Shown: positions 35,683 through 44,356 of the stretch, piece after piece
Numbering within the stretch: position 1 is the stretch's first letter
Layout: every line of letters begins with the position of its first letter
Origin: Pseudomonas koreensis
GTDB taxonomy: Bacteria > Pseudomonadota > Gammaproteobacteria > Pseudomonadales > Pseudomonadaceae
Length of the DNA stretch: 64,000 nt
NCBI RefSeq assembly: GCF_024169245.1
Contig: NZ_JALJWP010000001.1
Span: 3,473,501 to 3,537,500 of the forward strand
Reading direction: 5' to 3'
Notes under the pieces: generated by a model
What the model was told of the DNA's origin: nothing
Databases searched by the model: none
Seen by the model: only the letters and a program-made list of their open reading frames with translations
Program-made: the position numbers and the translations under genes

Positions 35683-36666
35683 ATGAAAGGCAGGGTAAAA
35701 GCAGCGACGACTCTGGCGGTCATGCTGGCAATGTCCGGCGCGATGGGGCAGGCACCGCAGGTGGGCACTCAGGCGCCGGGTTATTTCCGCTTGGCGGTGG
35801 GTGATTACGAAGTCACCGCGTTGTTCGACGGTTACAACGATTTGTCGCCGAAGTTGTTGCAGGGCATGAGCCAGAGCCAGATTCGCGCGCTCCTCGCCCG
35901 CCGTTCGATTGAAACCCCCGGCGTGCAGACGGCGTTCAATGCATTCTTGGTCAACACCGGCAAACAGCTGATTCTGGTGGATACCGGCGCCGGGCAGTGC
36001 ATCGGCGCCACCGCCGGGCAGCTTTCGTCCAACATGCAGGCCGCTGGCTACAAGCCTGAGCAGGTCGACACGATTCTCTTGACGCACCTGCACCTCGATC
36101 ACGTCTGTGGTCTGGTCGATGCAGAGAAAAAACCGCTGTTCGCCAACGCCACCGTGTATGCGGCCAAAGCCGAGGCCGATTACTGGCTCGATCCGGCAGC
36201 GCTGGCCAAGGCTCCGGCCGGCGCCAAAGAGTTTTTCAAAATTGCCCAGGATTCGACGGCGCCCTACGTTGCCGCCGGTCGCTTCAAGACTTTTACCGCC
36301 GGGCAGTCGCCACTGCCGGGACTGGTCGAAGCCACCCTCGAAGCCGGGCACACGCCGGGCAGCACCACTTACCGCTTCACGTCGCAGCAGCAGAGCATCG
36401 TGTTCATGGGCGATCTGGTGCACAACCTCGCGGTGCAGTTTCTGCATCCGGAAGTGTCGATCGCTTTTGACGTCAACAGTCAGCAAGCGATCAGCAGTCG
36501 GCAGGCCGTGTTCAGCGCTCCGGCAGCGAGCAAGACCTGGGTAACGGCAGCGCATCTGCCGTTCCCGGGGATCGGCCACATCACCGCCGAAGGCAAACAT
36601 TTCCAGTGGGTGCCGGTGGAATACGGCCCGTACAAACGCGCGGCGAAAGTGCCGTTGATCGAGTAA
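35683..36666 (+). CDS. Secreted metallo-beta-lactamase-fold hydrolase
   Basis: A 327-residue protein. The first 22 residues form a signal peptide (AATTLAVMLAMSGAMGQA). The metal site HLHLDH lies at 135-140, followed by AGHTPGST (third metal His) and MGDLVHN (bridging Asp); AAHLPFPGIGHI supplies a late His. It belongs to the lactonase/hydrolase branch of the superfamily rather than classical beta-lactamases, whose substrate loops differ. The substrate is unknown; a periplasmic lactonase or ester hydrolase is plausible. A purine-rich GGGGAA precedes the ATG. Confidence 0.85.
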   Translation: MKGRVKAATTLAVMLAMSGAMGQAPQVGTQAPGYFRLAVGDYEVTALFDGYNDLSPKLLQGMSQSQIRALLARRSIETPGVQTAFNAFLVNTGKQLILVDTGAGQCIGATAGQLSSNMQAAGYKPEQVDTILLTHLHLDHVCGLVDAEKKPLFANATVYAAKAEADYWLDPAALAKAPAGAKEFFKIAQDSTAPYVAAGRFKTFTAGQSPLPGLVEATLEAGHTPGSTTYRFTSQQQSIVFMGDLVHNLAVQFLHPEVSIAFDVNSQQAISSRQAVFSAPAASKTWVTAAHLPFPGIGHITAEGKHFQWVPVEYGPYKRAAKVPLIE

Positions 36667-36720
36667 AGTGCCCAGCGCCAGTGGCAAAAAGCGTCTGACA
36701 CCGATAAGGAAACCACGCCC

Positions 36721-37644
36721 ATGAACCGTAACGATCTGCGCCGCGTCGACATGAACCTGCTGGTGATTTTCGAAGCGCTGATGTTCGAAAAGAACCTGAC
36801 CCGCGTCGCCGAAAAACTGTTCATGGGCCAACCGGCGGTCAGTGCGGCGCTGGGGCGCTTGCGTGATCTGTTCGACGATCCGTTGCTGCTGCGCAACGGT
36901 CGCGGCATGGAGCCGACGGCGCGGGCGCTGGCGATCCTCAAGGAGCTGCAACCGGCGATGGACGTGATTTCCGGTGCGGTCAGCCGCGCCAAGGAATTCG
37001 AACCGGCGAGCAGTTGCGACGTGTTCCGCATCGGTTTGTCGGACGACGCCGAGTTCGGGCTGTTTCCACCATTGTTGCGCCAGCTGCAGCAGGAGGCGCC
37101 GGGCATCGTCGTGGTGGTGCGCCGCGCCAACTATCTGTTGATGCCGGCGCTGTTGGCTTCGGGGGAAATTTCCGTGGGTGTCAGTTACACCACGGATCTG
37201 CCGGCCAATGCCAAGCGCAAGAAGCTGCGTGATATTCCGTGCAAAGTGCTGCGCGGCGACGACCGTCCGGGGCCGTTGACGCTGGACGAATATTGCGCGC
37301 GTCCGCACGCGATGGTGTCGTTCTCGGGTGACCTGAGCGGCAATATCGACCTCGATCTGGCGAAGATCGGCCGCTGCCGCCGGGTGGTTCTCGGTGTGCC
37401 GCAATTCAGCGGTTTGCGTGCCTTGCTCGCTGGCACCGAGATGATCGCCACCGTGCCGGATTACGCCGCCTGTGCTTTGGTCGAAGGCTGCGCCCTGCGT
37501 GCCGAAGACCCGCCATTCCCGATCGATGCCGCGCAATTGTCGATGGCGTGGAGCGGGGTGCATGACAACGATCCGGCGGAGAAGTGGCTGCGCTCGCGGA
37601 TCAGCCAGTTCATGGCGGCGCCGCTGGATATTCCGGCGATCTAA
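36721..37644 (+). CDS. LysR-family regulator (NodD/SyrM-type group)
   Basis: A 307-residue protein with N-terminal helix-turn-helix RRVDMNLLVIFEALMFEKNLTRVAEKLFMGQPAVSAALGRLRDLF (residues 5-49 by position), then a long effector domain. The RVDMNLLVIFEAL start is typical of the NodD/NahR-like group. It lies directly between the metallo-hydrolase gene and the DoxX operon, either of which could be its target. Confidence 0.87.
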   Translation: MNRNDLRRVDMNLLVIFEALMFEKNLTRVAEKLFMGQPAVSAALGRLRDLFDDPLLLRNGRGMEPTARALAILKELQPAMDVISGAVSRAKEFEPASSCDVFRIGLSDDAEFGLFPPLLRQLQQEAPGIVVVVRRANYLLMPALLASGEISVGVSYTTDLPANAKRKKLRDIPCKVLRGDDRPGPLTLDEYCARPHAMVSFSGDLSGNIDLDLAKIGRCRRVVLGVPQFSGLRALLAGTEMIATVPDYAACALVEGCALRAEDPPFPIDAAQLSMAWSGVHDNDPAEKWLRSRISQFMAAPLDIPAI

Positions 37645-37680
37645 ATCCCAGCGCAGTTCTCAGATACACGTCGGTCCCCT

Positions 37681-37769
37681 GTAGGAGTGAGCCTGCTCGC
37701 GATAGCGTCAGTTCTGTCGGTACCTGTGGTGCCTGACACACCGCTATCGCGAACAGGCTCACTCCTACA
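37681..37769. repeat. REPIN between LysR and DoxX genes
   Basis: GTAGGAGTGAGCCTGCTCGC (37681-37700 and on) and its inverted copy at 37742-37769 (CGCTATCGCGAACAGGCTCA). One REP pair occupying most of the 227-base gap 37645-37871. Confidence 0.85.
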
Positions 37770-37871
37770 CTGTTTTGTGACTGGCTGCAGAATCAACTAA
37801 GCACACCCATCCAATTTCTCCCGCGCCGGCCTTGGCATGATTCCCGTCAATGACATTCAAAGGGTCGGGTC

Positions 37872-38285
37872 ATGATTGCTACGAGGGATGAACAGGCACG
37901 CGACATCGGGTTGCTGTTCCTGCGGGTCAGCGGCGGGTTGTTTCTGTTGTGGGTGCACGGCTTGCCCAAGATGCTGGACTTCACCGCGCAACTGCAACTG
38001 ATCGAAGATCCGTTCCACCTCGGTGCCCACCTGACGCTGATCCTGGCGATCTTCGCCGAAGTCCTCTGCCCACTACTGATCGTCGCCGGTGTGCTGGCGC
38101 GATTGGCCTGCTTGCCTATTCTCTTTGTGCTGCTGGTGGCGTTGCTGGTCGTGCATCCGCAATGGAGTGTGGCCGAAGGGCAGTTCGGCTGGTTGCTGTT
38201 GATTCTTTTCACCACTGTATTGATCGCCGGGCCTGGACGGCTGGCGGTTCCTGTTCGTTTGCCCGGAGTGCTGCGTTATGCCTGA
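37872..38285 (+). CDS. DoxX family membrane protein
   Basis: A 137-residue protein with four hydrophobic segments. The first contains GLLFLRVSGGLFLLWVHGLPK, and a later stretch ILAIFAEVLCPLLIVAGVLARLA fits DoxX/YphA-like proteins. They are often encoded with oxidoreductases and linked to quinone or redox stress, without a firm activity. It overlaps the next gene by 8 bases. Confidence 0.82.
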   Translation: MIATRDEQARDIGLLFLRVSGGLFLLWVHGLPKMLDFTAQLQLIEDPFHLGAHLTLILAIFAEVLCPLLIVAGVLARLACLPILFVLLVALLVVHPQWSVAEGQFGWLLLILFTTVLIAGPGRLAVPVRLPGVLRYA

Positions 38286-38904
38286 AGTCCTGAATCAACA
38301 AGCACCGGGGGCCGATGAGACTGTCACGTTGATCATCAAACACTCGGTCAAGGCCGGTTTCGAGTCGGCGTATGAAGCATGGCTGCGCAACATCGTGCGC
38401 GTTGCCGGGCAGCGCGAAGGGCATCTGGGTGTGGACGTGGTGCGCGGCGAGCGCGGGCGTCTGGATTTTTATACCTGCGTGCTGCGCTTCAGCTCCACCG
38501 AGGCCATGCAGGGTTGGCTGGAATCCTCCGAGCGTCAGGCGCTGGTCGCCGAAGCTGCGCCGATGCTGGCTGACGGTGATCAGACCGAAGTCGCCCCGGT
38601 CAACGAGTTCTGGTTCTCCCCCCTGGCCGATGCCGCTTCGCCGCCGCCGCGCTGGAAGCAGGCCGTGGTCTCGCTGCTGGTGATTCTGCCGCACACCTTG
38701 CTGGTGCCGCTGATCTGGGGCCCGCTGCTGGCGCTGCACCCGATCCTGTCGAACTACGTGGTCGCCACATTCCTGATCACCCTGACCATCGTCGTCTCGG
38801 TGGTGTACGTGGTGATGCCGCCGGTGACCCGTTTGTTCACCCCGTGGCTGGAAGCCAGCCAGGCCCATGAACACCTCGATTCCCAAGAAACCTCGCCGCG
38901 CTGA
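38278..38904 (+). CDS. Antibiotic-biosynthesis-monooxygenase-fold membrane protein
   Basis: A 208-residue protein. The N-terminal half (about 15-105) is an ABM ferredoxin-like domain (VTLIIKHSVKAGFESAYEAWL, REGHLGVDVV, FYTCVLRFSSTEAMQGWLES). The C-terminal half has two membrane helices (about 125-147 and 158-182). This combination is a known ABM subgroup of unknown activity. Co-transcribed with DoxX and the amidohydrolase. Confidence 0.82.
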   Translation: MPEVLNQQAPGADETVTLIIKHSVKAGFESAYEAWLRNIVRVAGQREGHLGVDVVRGERGRLDFYTCVLRFSSTEAMQGWLESSERQALVAEAAPMLADGDQTEVAPVNEFWFSPLADAASPPPRWKQAVVSLLVILPHTLLVPLIWGPLLALHPILSNYVVATFLITLTIVVSVVYVVMPPVTRLFTPWLEASQAHEHLDSQETSPR

Positions 38905-38946
38905 GCGCGGGGTTCGCTTCTTTTCACTTTTGCTTGAGGAACTGCG

Positions 38947-40785
38947 ATGAGCGCCGATCTGATTTTATTCAATGGCCAATTTCATACCGTAGACCGGGAA
39001 AAACCACTGGCCAGTGCGGTGGCGATCAAGGACGGGCGCTTCGTCGCCGTCGGTAACGATGCCGAGGCCATGGCCCTCAAAGGCAGCGCCACACAAGTGG
39101 TCGACATGAAAGGCCGCTGCGTCATCCCTGGCCTCAACGACTCGCACTTGCACCTGATTCGCGGAGGTTTGAATTACAACCTCGAACTGCGCTGGGAAGG
39201 CGTGCCGTCGCTGGCCGACGCGCTGCGCATGCTCAAGGATCAGGCCGATCGCACGCCAACCCCGCAGTGGGTGCGCGTGGTCGGTGGCTGGAACGAATTC
39301 CAGTTCGCCGAAAAACGCATGCCGACCCTGGAAGAAATCAACCAGGCGGCGCCGGATACCCCGGTGTTCATCCTGCACCTCTACGACCGTGCGCTGCTCA
39401 ACCGCGCCGCGCTGCGCGTGGCCGGTTACACCCGCGACACGCCGAACCCGCCGGGTGGCGAGATCGTACGCGACAGCAACGGCAACCCGACCGGCATGCT
39501 GGTTGCGCGGCCGAACGCGATGATTCTCTACTCGACACTGGCCAAGGGGCCGAAGCTGCCGCTGGAATATCAGGTCAACTCGACCCGCCAGTTCATGCGC
39601 GAACTCAATCGCCTCGGCCTGACCAGTGCGATCGACGCTGGCGGTGGTTTCCAGAACTATCCGGACGATTACCAAGTGATCGAGCAACTGGCCAAAGACG
39701 ACCAGTTGACCGTACGCATCGCCTACAACCTGTTCACCCAGAAGCCGAAAGAAGAGCTGACCGATTTCCAGAACTGGACCGGCAGCGTCAAGTTGCATCA
39801 GGGCGACGACTACCTGCGCCACAACGGCGCCGGCGAGATGCTGGTGTTTTCCGCCGCCGACTTCGAAGACTTCCTCGAACCGCGCCCGGACCTGCCGCAG
39901 ACCATGGAACAGGAGCTGGAGCCGGTGGTGCGCCACCTGGTCGAGCAGCGCTGGCCGTTCCGTCTGCACGCCACGTACAACGAATCGATCAGCCGCATGC
40001 TCGACGTGTTCGAGAAGGTCAATCGCGACATTCCGTTCAACGGTCTGCCGTGGTTCTTCGACCACGCGGAAACCATCACCCCGCAAAACATCGAGCGCGT
40101 GAAAGCGCTGGGCGGCGGCATTGCGATTCAGGATCGCATGGCGTTCCAGGGTGAATACTTCGTCGATCGCTACGGCAAACAAGCTGCCGAAGCCACGCCA
40201 CCGATCAAGCGCATGCTCGCTGAAGGCGTGCCGGTCGGCGCCGGCACCGATGCCACGCGCGTATCGAGCTACAACCCGTGGACCTCGCTGTACTGGATGG
40301 TCAGCGGCCGCACTGTTGGCGGTCTGGCCCTGTACGAAGAAGGTCTGCCACGCAACACCGCGCTGGAACTGTTCACCCACGGCAGCGCCTGGTTCTCCTC
40401 GGAGCAGGGCAAGAAGGGCCAGATCCGCGTCGGTCAATTGGCTGACCTGGCGGCGCTGAGCGCTGACTTCTTCAGCGTCGAAGAAGAAGCGATCAAGTGG
40501 ATCGAGTCGGTGATGACCGTGGTCGGCGGCAAGATCGTCTATGCCGCCGGCGATTTCGAAGACCTCGGCCCGCGTTCGATTCCGGTACTGCCGGACTGGT
40601 CGCCAGTGGTGAAAGTCCCGGGCCACTGGCGTCCGAACTCGCCACTTCAGGCGCAGGTTCACCAGTGCAGCGGGCCGTGCGCCGTGCACACCCACAGCCA
40701 TGAAAAGGCGCGGATGTCGAATGCGCCGGTCAGTGATTTCGCCGGTTTCTGGGGCGCGTTCGGCTGTTCCTGCTTCGCTTTCTGA
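38947..40785 (+). CDS. YtcJ-type amidohydrolase with Cys/His tail
   Basis: A 612-residue amidohydrolase of the Amidohydro_3 group. The metal site DSHLHLIRGG (about residues 60-69), the central HATYNESI and FFDHAETI histidines, and GTDATRVSSYNPW near 430 are present. Substrates of these enzymes are mostly unknown (amides, cyclic ureas or formamides). The last 50 residues (from about 563) form an unusual tail with HQCSGPCAVHTHSHEKA and a terminal FWGAFGCSCFAF, which may bind metal. GAGGAA precedes the ATG. Confidence 0.85.
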   Translation: MSADLILFNGQFHTVDREKPLASAVAIKDGRFVAVGNDAEAMALKGSATQVVDMKGRCVIPGLNDSHLHLIRGGLNYNLELRWEGVPSLADALRMLKDQADRTPTPQWVRVVGGWNEFQFAEKRMPTLEEINQAAPDTPVFILHLYDRALLNRAALRVAGYTRDTPNPPGGEIVRDSNGNPTGMLVARPNAMILYSTLAKGPKLPLEYQVNSTRQFMRELNRLGLTSAIDAGGGFQNYPDDYQVIEQLAKDDQLTVRIAYNLFTQKPKEELTDFQNWTGSVKLHQGDDYLRHNGAGEMLVFSAADFEDFLEPRPDLPQTMEQELEPVVRHLVEQRWPFRLHATYNESISRMLDVFEKVNRDIPFNGLPWFFDHAETITPQNIERVKALGGGIAIQDRMAFQGEYFVDRYGKQAAEATPPIKRMLAEGVPVGAGTDATRVSSYNPWTSLYWMVSGRTVGGLALYEEGLPRNTALELFTHGSAWFSSEQGKKGQIRVGQLADLAALSADFFSVEEEAIKWIESVMTVVGGKIVYAAGDFEDLGPRSIPVLPDWSPVVKVPGHWRPNSPLQAQVHQCSGPCAVHTHSHEKARMSNAPVSDFAGFWGAFGCSCFAF

Positions 40786-40853
40786 GTTCGAAACAAGCGC
40801 CGGTCATCAGGGCCGGCGCTTCACGCAACAACCATCCATCCAGGAGTTTTGCC

Positions 40854-41477
40854 ATGAGCGTTCCTTACAAGCGTCTGAACAAAGATGATGCCGTCGTCCT
40901 GCTGGTCGATCACCAGACCGGTCTGATCTCGCTGGTGCAGGATTTCTCGCCGAACGAGTTCAAGAACAACGTGCTGGCACTGGGCGACATCGCCAAGTTC
41001 TTCAAGCTGCCTACCATTCTGACCACCAGCTTCGACGCAGGTCCGAACGGCCCGATCGTGCCTGAGCTGCTCGAGCAATTCCCCGACGCGCCGTTCATTC
41101 AGCGTCCAGGCCAGATCAACGCCTGGGACAACGAAGACTTTGTCAAAGCGATCAAGGCCACCGGCCGCAAGCAACTGATCATCGCTGGTGTCGTGACCGA
41201 CGTTTGCGTAGCTTTCCCGACCCTGTCGGCAATTGCTGAAGGCTTCGAAGTGTTCGTAGTGACCGACTCGTCGGGCACCTTCAACACCACCGTGCAACAA
41301 GCGGCATGGGCGCGGATGTCCGCCGCCGGTGCACACCTGATGAACTGGTTCGCTGTGGCTTGCGAGCTGCAGGGCGACTGGCGCAACGACATGGAAGGCC
41401 TGGCGCATCTGCTGTCCGAGCGTCTGCCTAACTATCGCAACCTGATCAACAGCTATACCAAGTTCACTGCCAAGTAA
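40854..41477 (+). CDS. ycaC: YcaC-type cysteine hydrolase (isochorismatase fold)
   Basis: A 207-residue protein nearly identical in pattern to E. coli YcaC. D19 (LLVDHQTGL) and C118 (VVTDVCVAF) are the expected catalytic residues, with a Lys near 105. YcaC forms octamers; its physiological substrate is not known. GGAG precedes the ATG. It follows the amidohydrolase by 68 bases and may process its product. Confidence 0.88.
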   Translation: MSVPYKRLNKDDAVVLLVDHQTGLISLVQDFSPNEFKNNVLALGDIAKFFKLPTILTTSFDAGPNGPIVPELLEQFPDAPFIQRPGQINAWDNEDFVKAIKATGRKQLIIAGVVTDVCVAFPTLSAIAEGFEVFVVTDSSGTFNTTVQQAAWARMSAAGAHLMNWFAVACELQGDWRNDMEGLAHLLSERLPNYRNLINSYTKFTAK

Positions 41478-41484
41478 GAAAATC

Positions 41485-41561
41485 AAAAGATCGCAGCCTT
41501 CGGCAGCTCCTACATGGGAACGCATTTTCCCTGTAGGAGCCGCCGAAGGCTGCGATCTTTT
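41485..41561. repeat. Palindromic repeat (family 2) between convergent genes
   Basis: AAAAGATCGCAGCCTTCGGC and its inverted copy GCCGAAGGCTGCGATCTTTT enclose a short centre. It can act as a bidirectional terminator of ycaC (plus) and the MscS gene (minus). The same arms occur at 43023-43097 and 44149-44254. Confidence 0.85.
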
Positions 41562-41565
41562 GCTG

Positions 41566-42993
41566 TTAGCGCTTCTGCAACCAACCCAAGAAACCACCTT
41601 TTTTCACCGCCACCGGTTTGGCCATCAACGCGAGGCGACTGTTCTGCTGACGCACCGCCTGCAACTTGTTCAAGGCCCGGCCGACTTCGCTGCGCTTGTC
41701 CATGCACTCTCGGGTCAACTGCTTGTCGAGGCGATAGATGATGCTCGACGTCAGCGCCGTGAACGTCGCCTGCGACGGCGTATCGGCGAGGATGCTCTGC
41801 TCACCCATTACTTCGCTTGGCCCCATGCGCCCGGCCTCGGTCTGGCCGTTGCCGTCCGGCACCGTCGCGCTGACAACGCCCGTGGCAATCACGAACAGGC
41901 TGTCCGGCACTTCGTCCAGATCCAGCACCACCTGTCCCGCCGTGTACTGCTGCGCGACCATCGATTCCGCCAGACGATCACGTTCCTCGCTGCTCAGCGA
42001 GCGGAAAATCTTCACCTCATCCAGCAGCGCACGAGCACGGCTCGACGGTTCGATCACGCCGTCGGGATGCCGGGAAATACCTGCCGCTTCGAGATGGCGG
42101 TGGGCGAGGTCGAACAGTTGATTGCGCACTTCGCTCTTCTTGCCCAGCTCAGCGATGAAACCGCTGGCAACGTATTCCGACATGCTTTCGCCGGCCTCTT
42201 TGAGCACGGCTTTCGGCGCCGGGCTGAGCAACAGCGAACTGCTGCCCTGCAAGGTGCGATCAAGGGCGTCGAGCACCCGTCGCGGACGAATGTGGTTGGG
42301 CACCTGGATGCTGATCGACACGCCGTGCATGTTGCTCGGCCGACTGAGGTTGACGATCTTCGCCTTGGCTGCCACCGAGTTCGGTACCACCGCCATGGTG
42401 CCGGCGCTGGTCAGCAGGTGCGTGGCGCGCCAGTCGATATCGAAGACCTTGCCTTCGACGCCGTCGATCATTACCAGATCGTCCACCTGATATGGCTTGG
42501 TGGTGTTGAGAACGATGCCGGAAAACACATCGGCGAGGGTGCTTTGCAGCGCCAGACCGACCACGATGGCGACCACCCCGGAAGTGGCCAGCAGACCTTT
42601 GACCGGCAGTTCCAGCACGTAACCGGCCGCCGCGACAATCGCGACCAGAAACACCAGCGCACCGATGACGTCCTGCAGCAAGCGACCGCTGTGACCGATG
42701 CGGCGCATCAGCGCCAGGCCGATGACTTCGGTCAGCACCCTGGCGGCATACAACCACCAGAGAATCCCCAGCGCTGTCGCGCCCAGTTGCGCCACGCGAT
42801 CATCGGCGAACAGCGGCGCCTGCAACGGGCTGACACCGGCATTGATCACCAGCGCGCTGAATGCCAGAAACAGCGCCAGACGCACACCGACTCGCGGCGC
42901 GCGATGGGTGAAGGGCGAGAAATGCCAGAGTGCGGCGTCGAGCAGCAACAGCACGGCGCTCCAGGACAGCAGATGGGCGTAGAAAAGGGTCAT
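41566..42993 (-). CDS. MscS-type channel with cyclic-nucleotide-binding-like domain
   Basis: A 475-residue inner-membrane protein. It has four to five hydrophobic helices (about 5-155), the MscS pore and beta domain (VVAIVVGLALQSTLADVFSGIVLNTTKPYQVDDLV, about 152-186 by position), and a C-terminal cNMP-type domain (about 330-445) with FRSLSSEERDRLAESM and PSEVMGEQSILADTPSQATFTAL. The channel is probably gated or tuned by a nucleotide, as reported for bCNG channels. Whether the essential Arg for the phosphate is present is unclear. Confidence 0.85.
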   Translation of the reverse strand: MTLFYAHLLSWSAVLLLLDAALWHFSPFTHRAPRVGVRLALFLAFSALVINAGVSPLQAPLFADDRVAQLGATALGILWWLYAARVLTEVIGLALMRRIGHSGRLLQDVIGALVFLVAIVAAAGYVLELPVKGLLATSGVVAIVVGLALQSTLADVFSGIVLNTTKPYQVDDLVMIDGVEGKVFDIDWRATHLLTSAGTMAVVPNSVAAKAKIVNLSRPSNMHGVSISIQVPNHIRPRRVLDALDRTLQGSSSLLLSPAPKAVLKEAGESMSEYVASGFIAELGKKSEVRNQLFDLAHRHLEAAGISRHPDGVIEPSSRARALLDEVKIFRSLSSEERDRLAESMVAQQYTAGQVVLDLDEVPDSLFVIATGVVSATVPDGNGQTEAGRMGPSEVMGEQSILADTPSQATFTALTSSIIYRLDKQLTRECMDKRSEVGRALNKLQAVRQQNSRLALMAKPVAVKKGGFLGWLQKR

Positions 42994-43022
42994 GACCGGT
43001 ACTCCGCGACGCTCGTGAGAAC

Positions 43023-43097
43023 AAAGATCGCAGCCTGCGGCAGCTCCTGCAGGAAATGGTATTCCAGGGTAGGAGCTGCCGCAGGCTGCGATCTTTT
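43023..43097. repeat. Palindromic repeat (family 2)
   Basis: AAAGATCGCAGCCTGCGGCA and the inverted copy GCCGCAGGCTGCGATCTTTT, between the hydrolase gene and the MscS gene, both on the minus strand. Confidence 0.85.
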
Positions 43098-43101
43098 GCC
43101 G

Positions 43102-44121
43102 TTAAGGCTGCAAGTGGGTTTTAAGTTCAGCCGCGGCCTGACGCACCGCCGCTTTGACTTCCGCAATCTCGCTCAGCGGATTGAGCAGGCCGAAGTCATG
43201 AATCATCCCGTTGTAACGCACCGAGGTCACCGGCACGCCAGCCGCATCCAGATGCCGCGCGTAGCCTTCGCCTTCGTCACGCAGCACGTCGAACTCGGCG
43301 GTCTGCACCAGCGCAGCAGGCAGGCCCTTGAGCTGTTCGGCGCTGGCGTTGAGCGGCGAGGCGTGGATCTGCGCACGCTCGGCCGGGTTGGTGGTGTAGT
43401 TGTCCCAGAACCACTGCATCATGCCCTTGGTGAGGAAGTGACCCTCGGCAAATTGCTGGTACGAGCCGTCGTCGAACTGCGCGTTAGTCACCGGCCACAT
43501 CAGCAGTTGAAAGCGCAGCGCCGGGGTTTTCTGCTCTTTGGCCATCAACGCCACGACCGCCGCCATGTTGCCGCCGACGCTGTTGCCGGCCACCGCCAGA
43601 CGCCTGCCATCGACACCGATGTCCTTGCCGTGTTCGGCCACCCATTTCGTCGCGGCGTAAGCCTGGTTGATCGCGGTCGGGTACTGCGCTTCCGGCGACG
43701 GCGTGTAATCGACATACACCGCAACGGCGCCAGAGCCGACCACCAGATCACGGATCAGGCGCTGATGCGTCGGGAAGTCACCCAGCACCCAGCCGCCACC
43801 GTGGAAGAACATGAACACCGGCAACTCACCTTTGACCTTGACCGGGCGCACCACTTTCAGGTTGATGGTCTGGCCGTCGACCTTGATAGCTTTGTCGCTG
43901 ACTTCCACACCGGACAGGTCAACCTTCACCGAAGCCTGGGCACCGGTCAGCACCGCACGGGCGTCTTTCGGGCTCAGCTGTTCCAGCGGGCGACCACCGC
44001 CAGCGGCGAGGGCGTCGAGGAATGCTTGAGTGTTGTGTTCGACCCCAGTGTTGCCAGCGGCAAAGGCGCTGCTGACGGACAGGGCGAGGAGGGAGGCGGC
44101 GAGGGTTTTCTTGATGCTCAT
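43102..44121 (-). CDS. Secreted alpha/beta hydrolase, HSL-type
   Basis: A 339-residue esterase-like protein with signal peptide (MSIKKTLAASLLALSVSSAFA, about 22 residues). The family's oxyanion motif HGGG is at 107-110 and the nucleophile in GNSVGG at S181 (usually GDSAGG in this family). The acid and His follow in DVLRDEGEGYA and NGMIHDFGLLN. It would hydrolyse short-chain esters in the periplasm. Start chosen at the signal peptide Met (44121); MELNMS at 44133 is an alternative. The gene is divergent from the LysR at 44357. Confidence 0.87.
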   Translation of the reverse strand: MSIKKTLAASLLALSVSSAFAAGNTGVEHNTQAFLDALAAGGGRPLEQLSPKDARAVLTGAQASVKVDLSGVEVSDKAIKVDGQTINLKVVRPVKVKGELPVFMFFHGGGWVLGDFPTHQRLIRDLVVGSGAVAVYVDYTPSPEAQYPTAINQAYAATKWVAEHGKDIGVDGRRLAVAGNSVGGNMAAVVALMAKEQKTPALRFQLLMWPVTNAQFDDGSYQQFAEGHFLTKGMMQWFWDNYTTNPAERAQIHASPLNASAEQLKGLPAALVQTAEFDVLRDEGEGYARHLDAAGVPVTSVRYNGMIHDFGLLNPLSEIAEVKAAVRQAAAELKTHLQP

Positions 44122-44148
44122 GTTCAATTCCATTTTTGAATGTGTGAT

Positions 44149-44254
44149 GTAGGAGCTGCCGAAGGCTGCGATCTGATCGTTCCCACGCTCTGCGTGGGAA
44201 TGCAGCCGGGGACGCTCCGCGTCCCAACGATCAGATGGCTGCCTTCGGCAGCTC
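44149..44254. repeat. Nested palindromic repeats
   Basis: The outer arms belong to family 2 (GTAGGAGCTGCCGAAGGC, and GCCTTCGGCAGCTC at the far end). Inside them sits a second inverted repeat from GATCGTTCCC (44175) to AACGATC (44232), which contains two small hairpins, TCCCACGC/GCGTGGGA and GGGACGC/GCGTCCC. The composite can fold as a multi-branch structure. It lies in the divergent region of the hydrolase and LysR genes. Confidence 0.8.
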
Positions 44255-44356
44255 GTTGTGTTGAGGGTTGTTTTCAAACCGTGAACACAGATTAATGGGC
44301 TGCTGAAAAGCGAAAAAGCGGCTATAAAGCGTTTAACTGTCCACCAGAGAGTGACA

